From Propionibacteriaceae bacterium (GTDB lineage Bacteria; Actinomycetota; Actinomycetes; Propionibacteriales; Propionibacteriaceae), in contig JAPUEI010000088.1 in the NCBI GenBank assembly GCA_027492675.1, forward strand, positions 1 to 37,740: a stretch of DNA of 37,740 nucleotides, given 5' to 3'. Shown here piece after piece: positions 33,010-37,740 of the stretch. The position numbers and the translations under genes are program-made. The notes under the pieces were generated by a model. That model was given only the letters and a program-made list of their open reading frames with translations. It was not told the DNA's origin and did no database searches. Position 1 is the first letter of the stretch. Every line of letters begins with the position of its first letter.

Positions 33010-33455
33010 GCTCCGCGCGCTCGAAGACCGCCGCCGCCGTCGCGTCCATCGGGGTGCTCGTGGTGGGGTGGCAGATCGGCACCTCGGGTGGGCGAACGGC
33101 CACTCCAGCCACCGCCACTGGCACCGGGGCGGCCGCCACGAGCGCGGGCAAAGCGACGACCGCGAAAGCGAACGGGCCGGGCAAATCAGGCACGTTCACG
33201 GGCGCCACGAGCAGCTTTCGCTACGGCGCGATCACGGTCACCGCCACTCTGACCAGAGGGAAGCTCTCCGACGTGACCGCGAAGGTCCAGTCGGACGGCG
33301 CGCGTCGCTCCGACTCCATCAACTCCCAAGCGCTGCCCATCCTGAAGTCACGAGTGCTGGCCGCCAACTCCGCGAACGTCCAGACGGTCGCCGGCGCCAC
33401 GTACACCTCGCAGGCCTATCTCAGCAGCCTCCAGTCGGCCCTCAACAAGGCCTGA
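33006..33455 (+). CDS. Exported FMN-binding domain protein, probable flavinylation target
   Basis: 149 residues from GTG 33006, overlapping the preceding stop (GTGA). An N-terminal hydrophobic segment (about 8–24) acts as a signal anchor, then a Thr/Ala/Gly-rich linker to about 60, then the FMN-binding fold (PF04205-like) with FRYGAITVTATLTRGKLSDV. Near the end is VAGATYTS (128–135), close to the (S/T)GAT motif in which ApbE attaches FMN covalently to Thr; Thr132 or Thr134 would be the acceptor. No ApbE is encoded in the window. It probably receives electrons from the membrane reductase with which it is coupled. Confidence 0.88.
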   Translation: MSSARSKTAAAVASIGVLVVGWQIGTSGGRTATPATATGTGAAATSAGKATTAKANGPGKSGTFTGATSSFRYGAITVTATLTRGKLSDVTAKVQSDGARRSDSINSQALPILKSRVLAANSANVQTVAGATYTSQAYLSSLQSALNKA

Positions 33456-33468
33456 GCTCGTCCTCAGG
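33451..33468. terminator. Hairpin between convergent genes
   Basis: CCTGAG-CTCGTC-CTCAGG: a perfect 6-bp stem with a 6-base loop spanning both stop codons of the converging FMN-binding and lipoprotein genes. There is no U-tract on either strand, so it would be a U-less bidirectional terminator if it works at all. Confidence 0.4.
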
Positions 33469-33940
33469 TGTGACACTCGCCCGGTCGTGCGGGCACCTTG
33501 AGGCTGATCGTGACCTGCGTGTCCGCCTTCACGTACACCTCCGCGCCGTGCGCGTCCTCGCTCTCGAGGCTGAGCCCACCACTGGAGCCCACCGCGAAGG
33601 CCTTCTGAGAAGCGAAGTGGTGGCGGCTCAAGACGCCGTTCACGGCGCCGAGCAACTCAGACACCTCCGTGGCGTCCGTGAGGGGAGCGCCTAACGCGGC
33701 GGTCTGGCTGCCGATGACGAGCAGGCAGCGCCCGTCATCTCGGACCGGAGTGGCGGAGCGCCCGGCATCTTCCCAAATGAGCGGACCCACGGCAGTGTCC
33801 ACCGCCTGGCGGAGCTCGACGGGCACGGATCCGTACAGATTCTCCGCCTCGCCGGGCCGGCGGGGGACAACGGTGGAACAGGAACTCAGCAGCAGCGTCG
33901 CGCAGATCGCCAGCGCGACGAGTCGAGCTCGTCCTCGCAT
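33464..33940 (-). CDS. Putative lipoprotein of unknown function
   Basis: 158 residues from ATG 33940, which has GAGGAG five bases upstream; an ATG nine codons earlier lacks a site. It starts MRGRARLVALAICATLLLSS and Cys21 follows, a lipobox (LSSC) for lipid attachment. The mature part shows VPVELRQAVDTAVGPLIWED and GECHT at the end. I do not recognise the family; the size and composition recall small actinobacterial lipoproteins. It lies 51 bases after the SURF1-like gene on the same strand. Confidence 0.8.
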   Translation of the reverse strand: MRGRARLVALAICATLLLSSCSTVVPRRPGEAENLYGSVPVELRQAVDTAVGPLIWEDAGRSATPVRDDGRCLLVIGSQTAALGAPLTDATEVSELLGAVNGVLSRHHFASQKAFAVGSSGGLSLESEDAHGAEVYVKADTQVTISLKVPARPGECHT

Positions 33941-33991
33941 CCCCGCTCCTCTCCCGGTCGCGGTCACGCTACACCGGGTCGCTGAGAGGAC

Positions 33992-34684
33992 TCAGTCGGT
34001 GAGCTGCATCCCTCGCCGACGATAGTTTCGGGCGATCACCACGCTCATGACAAGGGCGAACGCGGCGAACATCCACCACTGCAACGCGTACCCGGCATTC
34101 CGGAACTTGCCCTCGAGGACGGGAAGTACGACCGGTGCGGGAGCCAGACCCTGCACGGAGGCCTCCGTGGCGTCCAGCGTGAGGAACCCCGAAACCACCG
34201 ACTGCGGCCAGACCTGCGCGAGCGCCTGCAGCCGTACGGATCCGTACGTGCCGGTCGGCACCGCATGGTCGGCCTGCGCCTCGGTGGGCAGGAAGACACC
34301 AGTCTGCGTCAGGACGCCGGTCGGCGGCTTCTGGGTGGTGTCGCCGACGCCGCGGACGATCGCCACCACGCGGCCATCGCTCAGCTGGAACGCGCTGAGC
34401 AGACGGCGGGTGCCGTCCTCGCCCACGACGAGGACCTGCTGGTCGGGGAGGTACTGGCCGGTCACCGACACGGTGTGGCCCCACAGGCCGCCGATCGCGT
34501 CGCCGGTCACCGAGCCGTCCAGCGTCACGACCGGGCCTTCGGTGATCGCCGCCGCAGCGGAGCGCCCCTGACTCGTGAACACTTGCGCCTGCCACAGTCC
34601 GAGCCAACCCATGACCCCGGCCAGGACAACGCCGACCGCGATGATCACCGGTGGCACCCAGGGGGCCCGACCCGGCTCAGCCAT
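33992..34684 (-). CDS. SURF1-like membrane protein
   Basis: 230 residues. The SURF1 layout is clear: an N-terminal membrane helix (about 12–30) ending GLWQAQVF, the usual GxWQ motif; a soluble outer domain with VTGQYLPDQQVLV, LLSAFQLSDGRVVAIVRGVG and VLTQTGVFLP; and a C-terminal helix (about 202–220) with ALQWWMFAAFALVMS, where SURF1 has NAYAxQWWxFA. SURF1 helps cytochrome c oxidase assembly, including heme a insertion. It lies two bases after the ddl-like gene and is probably co-transcribed. Confidence 0.92.
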   Translation of the reverse strand: MAEPGRAPWVPPVIIAVGVVLAGVMGWLGLWQAQVFTSQGRSAAAAITEGPVVTLDGSVTGDAIGGLWGHTVSVTGQYLPDQQVLVVGEDGTRRLLSAFQLSDGRVVAIVRGVGDTTQKPPTGVLTQTGVFLPTEAQADHAVPTGTYGSVRLQALAQVWPQSVVSGFLTLDATEASVQGLAPAPVVLPVLEGKFRNAGYALQWWMFAAFALVMSVVIARNYRRRGMQLTD

Positions 34685-34686
34685 CC

Positions 34687-35643
34687 CTACGCCCCAGTTC
34701 CTCGCTCACGCGCCTGCGCCACCAACTGGGACAGCACCGTGCCCAGCTCAAGATCCGCGGCCTCCATCGCCAGCGGCATCGTCGACGTCTCCGTCAGGCC
34801 GGGCGCGACGTTAGCCTCCAGGAAGACCGGCGTGCCGTCGGTGACGATGATGAGGTCCGTACGGGACAGGTCACGCAGTCCGAGGCTGGTGTGCGCGCCG
34901 ATCGCGAGCTCGGCACAGCGCGCGGCGACGTCCGGTTCCAGGCCCGCGGGAGCGATGAAGCGCGTGGCGCCCGCGGTGTAGCGCGCGCTGTAGTCGTACA
35001 CCCCGGAGTCGGGGATGATCTCCACCGCAGGCAGAGCCACCGGACCGTCACCCGTATCGATGACAGCGACAGCGACCTCCCGGCCCGAGACGAACCGCTC
35101 GATGACCGCCACGCCGCCGTACGCGTAGGCCTGCACCATCGCCGCCGGCAGATCCTCGATGCGGTCGACCTTGGCACAGCCGAGCGCGGACCCGCTGCGT
35201 GCCGGCTTGACCATCATCGGGAACCCGAGGTGCGCGCCCAGCGCCCGCACGAGCGTCGGCGCGCCGAGCTCACGGAACATGTCGTCAGGGAGTGCGATCT
35301 GCGCGGGCGTCGCCCAGCCGGCCGCAGCCACGCGAGGGGTGGCAATCGCCTTGTCGAACGCGACCCGGCACGCCGCGGAGACGCTCCCGACGTACGGCAC
35401 GTCGGCAAGCTCCAAGGCTTGGCGGAGCGCCCCGTCCTCGCCGGCGCCGCCGTGCAACAGCGGGACGACGACAGGCTTGCCCAGCTCAATCAGTTGGGCA
35501 AGCAGGGAGCTCGAGACGTCCAGCTCGTGCACCTCATGGCCCGCGTCCCGCAGCGCTTGCGACGCCCGACGGCCCGACCGTAGCGACACGTCGCGCTCGT
35601 GCGAGAGACCTCCGGAGAGGACGACGACTGCTTCACCTGACAT
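34687..35643 (-). CDS. D-alanine–D-alanine ligase-like ATP-grasp enzyme
   Basis: 318 residues, normal Ddl length. Conserved segments in order: LSGGLSHERDVSLRSG, HGGAGEDG, ADVPYVGS, FDKAIA, KPARSGSALG, YDYSARY, then SRTDLIIV and LEANVAPGLTETSTMP. The active-site Tyr of D-Ala-specific ligases is present (SARY), but several usual residues differ: GSAL for GSSV, Arg for Lys before that Tyr, and NVAPG for NTSPG. It should join two D-Ala in peptidoglycan precursor synthesis, or a related D-amino-acid dipeptide. AGGAG lies five bases before ATG 35643. It may be a second, divergent Ddl; the main one usually lies elsewhere in actinobacteria. Confidence 0.88.
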   Translation of the reverse strand: MSGEAVVVLSGGLSHERDVSLRSGRRASQALRDAGHEVHELDVSSSLLAQLIELGKPVVVPLLHGGAGEDGALRQALELADVPYVGSVSAACRVAFDKAIATPRVAAAGWATPAQIALPDDMFRELGAPTLVRALGAHLGFPMMVKPARSGSALGCAKVDRIEDLPAAMVQAYAYGGVAVIERFVSGREVAVAVIDTGDGPVALPAVEIIPDSGVYDYSARYTAGATRFIAPAGLEPDVAARCAELAIGAHTSLGLRDLSRTDLIIVTDGTPVFLEANVAPGLTETSTMPLAMEAADLELGTVLSQLVAQARERGTGA

Positions 35644-35651
35644 GCGAGCTC

Positions 35652-36962
35652 CTAGGAGACATCGGGCCCGGGGCCCGCGGCGAGATCATGCGGATGGGGA
35701 GTGGACTCGAGCCCGAACATCGAGTGGATCTCGAGCTCGGCGTCGAGCACCTCGCCGAGGCGGCGGGTGCCCTCGAGGATGCGTTCAGGCGTGGGGAAGC
35801 AGTAGGACAGCCGCATGTTCCGGCTGCCGAGACCGTCGGCGTAGAAGGCCGTGCCCGGCACGTACGCGACGCGGTTGGTCACGGCGCGCGGCAGCAGCGC
35901 CTGAGCGTCGAGCCCTTCGGGCAGGGTGACCCAGACGAAGAAGCCGCCCTTCGGGTGCGTCCAGGTGGTTCCTTCGGGCATGTGGGCCGCCAGGCCGTCC
36001 ATCATCGCGTCGCGCCGGGCGCGGTACATGTCCTTGAAGACCGTGATCTGGTTCTTCCAGTCCCAGTTCGCGAGGTACGCCGAGATGACGAACTGGCTGA
36101 ACACAGGCGGGCACAGGGTGGCCGACTCCTGCGCGAGCACCAGCTTCTCCCGTACAGCGTGGGGCGCAAGCGCCCACCCGACCCGGAACCCGGGAGCGAA
36201 CGTCTTCGAGAACGACCCCAGGTAGACCACGTTCTCCGCGTCGAACGAGCGAATGGCCGGGACAGGATCGGCGTCGAGGCTCAACAGACCGTACGGGTTG
36301 TCCTCGACGACCAGGACGTTCTCCTCGCGGCAAATGCGCGCGACCTCATGACGACGCTCGAGGGTCGTGAGGATGCCGGAGGGGTTGTTGAAGTTCGGGA
36401 TCGTGTAGAGGAACTTCACCTTGCGGCCCTGCGCACGCACCGACCGGATCGCGCCGAGGAGCGCCTCGGGCTCGATGCCCTCGTCGTCCATCGCCACGTG
36501 CACCACCTGGGCCTGGTAGGCCTGGAACGTGCCGAGCGCCCCGACGTACGACGGCGCCTCGGCCAGTATCACGTCGCCGGGGTCGATGAACGTCCTGGTC
36601 ACCAGGTCCAGCGCCTGCTGGGAGCCGGTGGTGATCGTCACGTCGTCGGGGTGACCAGTGATCCCCTCGAGGCTCATCACCTCGCAGATCTGCTCGCGGA
36701 TCGGCTCCTCGCCCTGGCCCGACCCGTACTGCATCGCCCTCGTGCCCTGCGTCGCGATCAGCTCTGCGACCCGCTCGCCGATGACGTCGAGCGGGAGGTC
36801 GGAGATGTTGGGCATGCCGCCGGCGAGCGAGACGACCTCGGGGCGGTTGGCGACGGAGAAGAGAGCTCGTACTGCGGACACCTTGAGGCCGTGCGTGCGC
36901 TCGGCGTAGGTCTCGACGTACCGGTCGAGGCGGGTGTCACGTCTGGGCAGCGGAAGACTCAC
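35652..36962 (-). CDS. PLP-dependent class I/II aminotransferase
   Basis: 436 residues from GTG 36962 (SLPLPRRDTRLDRYVETYAER); longer in-frame sequence reads into the divergent promoter region and is unlikely, but no strong ribosome-binding site marks the start. Fold-type I aminotransferase of the 2-aminoadipate/MocR-like group: LAGGMP near 70, TTGSQQALDLVTR, PSYVG, NFNNPSG, EDNPYG and the PLP lysine in GSFSKTFAPGFRVGW. The substrate is uncertain; 2-aminoadipate, aromatic or branched amino acids are possible. It is the first gene of a minus-strand set with the ddl-like, SURF1-like and lipoprotein genes. Confidence 0.92.
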   Translation of the reverse strand: MSLPLPRRDTRLDRYVETYAERTHGLKVSAVRALFSVANRPEVVSLAGGMPNISDLPLDVIGERVAELIATQGTRAMQYGSGQGEEPIREQICEVMSLEGITGHPDDVTITTGSQQALDLVTRTFIDPGDVILAEAPSYVGALGTFQAYQAQVVHVAMDDEGIEPEALLGAIRSVRAQGRKVKFLYTIPNFNNPSGILTTLERRHEVARICREENVLVVEDNPYGLLSLDADPVPAIRSFDAENVVYLGSFSKTFAPGFRVGWALAPHAVREKLVLAQESATLCPPVFSQFVISAYLANWDWKNQITVFKDMYRARRDAMMDGLAAHMPEGTTWTHPKGGFFVWVTLPEGLDAQALLPRAVTNRVAYVPGTAFYADGLGSRNMRLSYCFPTPERILEGTRRLGEVLDAELEIHSMFGLESTPHPHDLAAGPGPDVS

Positions 36963-37056
36963 CCGGCTAGTCTGCCGTAGCGAGGGACTGGTCGGTACGA
37001 TCGAAGTGCAGGCCACCTCGCTGGCCATGGCACTCACGACACCTTCAGGGGGGCGG
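36963..37056. promoter_or_regulatory. Divergent region between aminotransferase and acetyltransferase-like gene
   Basis: 94 bases that must hold both promoters. On the plus strand AGGGGGG (37047–37053) is the ribosome-binding site of the following gene. No clear -35/-10 pair was assigned. Confidence 0.45.
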
Positions 37057-37692
37057 ATGAGCAGGTCTGGCTGGCCTCTGCCGAGCCGGCGCTACCGCCC
37101 GCTGCACGCCTCGGATCTAGGCGATCTGCCGCTGTGCGCCACCTGCCACGATGTCGAGAAGCTGGTCGCGCACCGGGCCTGGGCCAACGCCGGCGATGCC
37201 GAGTGGGGGTTCTGCGGATACGGCGTGTTCGTGGACGGCGCGCCGGTGGGCTACGCCCTCGTGACACCCGCGCTGTACGTGCCGCGGCGCCATCCCTTGG
37301 CGGTCGGCGCGAATGCGGACGCCGCCGCGCTGCTGGCGGTGTACGTGGCGGACGGCCACCCTGATCGCGCGATGGCCAAGCAGGCGGTGCAGCGCCTCGC
37401 CGCGCGGCTGGTCGACCAGCGCAACATCAATGCGATCGACGCCGCCTCCTCCGACCGCGGCCTGTGCCAGCGACCGTCGCGTGGCTGGCTCGAGTCGACG
37501 GGCTTCCGACCGCTGGACGACGGTGTACGTCACAGGATGGATCTGCGCGCGACGCGGGTCTGGCTGCCGAGTCCGCACGAGGTCGTACGACAGGTGGCCG
37601 GGATGGTGATGCCTGCCTCGCCTCCCAGGCCTGCCGGGCTCTCCGAACCGGGCCTGCGCGAGGCCGTACAGGAGTCTGTACCGGTCGGGTGA
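37057..37692 (+). CDS. GNAT-like N-acetyltransferase
   Basis: 211 residues from ATG 37057, which has AGGGGGG just upstream; an ATG at 37027 is possible but lacks such a site. GNAT features: an N-terminal YRPLHASDLGDLP, a central strand pair GYGVFVDGAPVGYALVTPA, AVYVADGHPDRAMAKQAVQRLAARLV (the helix after the acetyl-CoA strand) and the closing RGWLESTGFRPLDDGVRHRMDL. Cys44 and Cys47-like residues in the N-terminal part (LCATC) are unusual. The C-terminal 45 residues are Pro-rich extension. Actinobacteria often have such a gene near parAB. The substrate is unknown. Confidence 0.78.
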   Translation: MSRSGWPLPSRRYRPLHASDLGDLPLCATCHDVEKLVAHRAWANAGDAEWGFCGYGVFVDGAPVGYALVTPALYVPRRHPLAVGANADAAALLAVYVADGHPDRAMAKQAVQRLAARLVDQRNINAIDAASSDRGLCQRPSRGWLESTGFRPLDDGVRHRMDLRATRVWLPSPHEVVRQVAGMVMPASPPRPAGLSEPGLREAVQESVPVG

Positions 37693-37693
37693 G

Positions 37694-37740
37694 CTAGGAC
37701 TTCCCCAGCCCGTCGGCGACCTTCTGGGCCGAGTCGATGA
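37694..37740 (-). CDS. C-terminal end of a gene running off the window
   Basis: On the minus strand an open frame enters from the edge and ends at TAG 37694–37696, giving only IDSAQKVADGLGKS. It converges with the acetyltransferase-like gene, one base apart. The position next to a parAB-linked acetyltransferase makes a thioredoxin-pathway gene possible, but 14 residues prove nothing. Confidence 0.45.
   Translation of the reverse strand, partial: IDSAQKVADGLGKS

Overview
The window is high-GC actinobacterial chromosome around the replication origin. Gene content and order (DUF721–recF–dnaN–oriC–dnaA on the minus strand, then rpmH–rnpA–yidD–yidC–jag–rsmG on the plus strand, parA–parB further on) are those of Actinomycetota. 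GTG/TTG starts, ATGA overlaps and DnaA boxes close to TTGTCCACA agree. A Nocardioidaceae-like member of Propionibacteriales is my guess, not something I could test.

Layout. (1) 1–15750, minus strand: eight tightly packed genes read from a 2,017-residue Ig-like/fibronectin-III protein, through a MoxR-type AAA+ ATPase, a DUF58 protein, a transglutaminase-fold membrane protein, an RDD–FHA membrane protein, a PP2C phosphatase and an FHA/zinc-ribbon protein, to a Ser/Thr kinase cut by the window edge. (2) 15751–16151: a 401-base gene-free leader. (3) 16152–20828: DUF721, recF, dnaN, oriC, dnaA. (4) 21150–25023: one unknown gene, then the ribosomal protein/RNase P/insertase block. (5) 25034–29029, minus: feoA–feoB–feoC-like and a winged-helix/TPR gene, placed between rsmG and parA and headed by a DtxR/IdeR-type operator. 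(6) 29202–30967: parA (with a parS site inside its 5' end) and parB. (7) 31036–37740: a DUF3817 membrane protein, a ferric-reductase-like protein coupled to an FMN-binding-domain protein, and a minus-strand group (PLP aminotransferase, D-Ala–D-Ala ligase-like, SURF1-like, lipoprotein) divergent from an acetyltransferase-like gene.

The part that looks least described is region 1. It joins the known MoxR–DUF58–transglutaminase trio to a complete phospho-threonine circuit (kinase, phosphatase, two FHA readers) and to one giant exported multi-domain protein, apparently as one transcription unit. My working model, which is inference, is a kinase-controlled inner-membrane apparatus that assembles or regulates the giant cell-surface protein. 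The transglutaminase-fold member has Asp where the nucleophilic Cys should be, so it may be a structural or binding module instead of an enzyme. The locus begins where gyrB commonly follows recF–DUF721 in actinobacteria.

No tRNA, rRNA, insertion sequence or CRISPR array was recognised. All start choices come from reading ribosome-binding sites and overlaps by eye.
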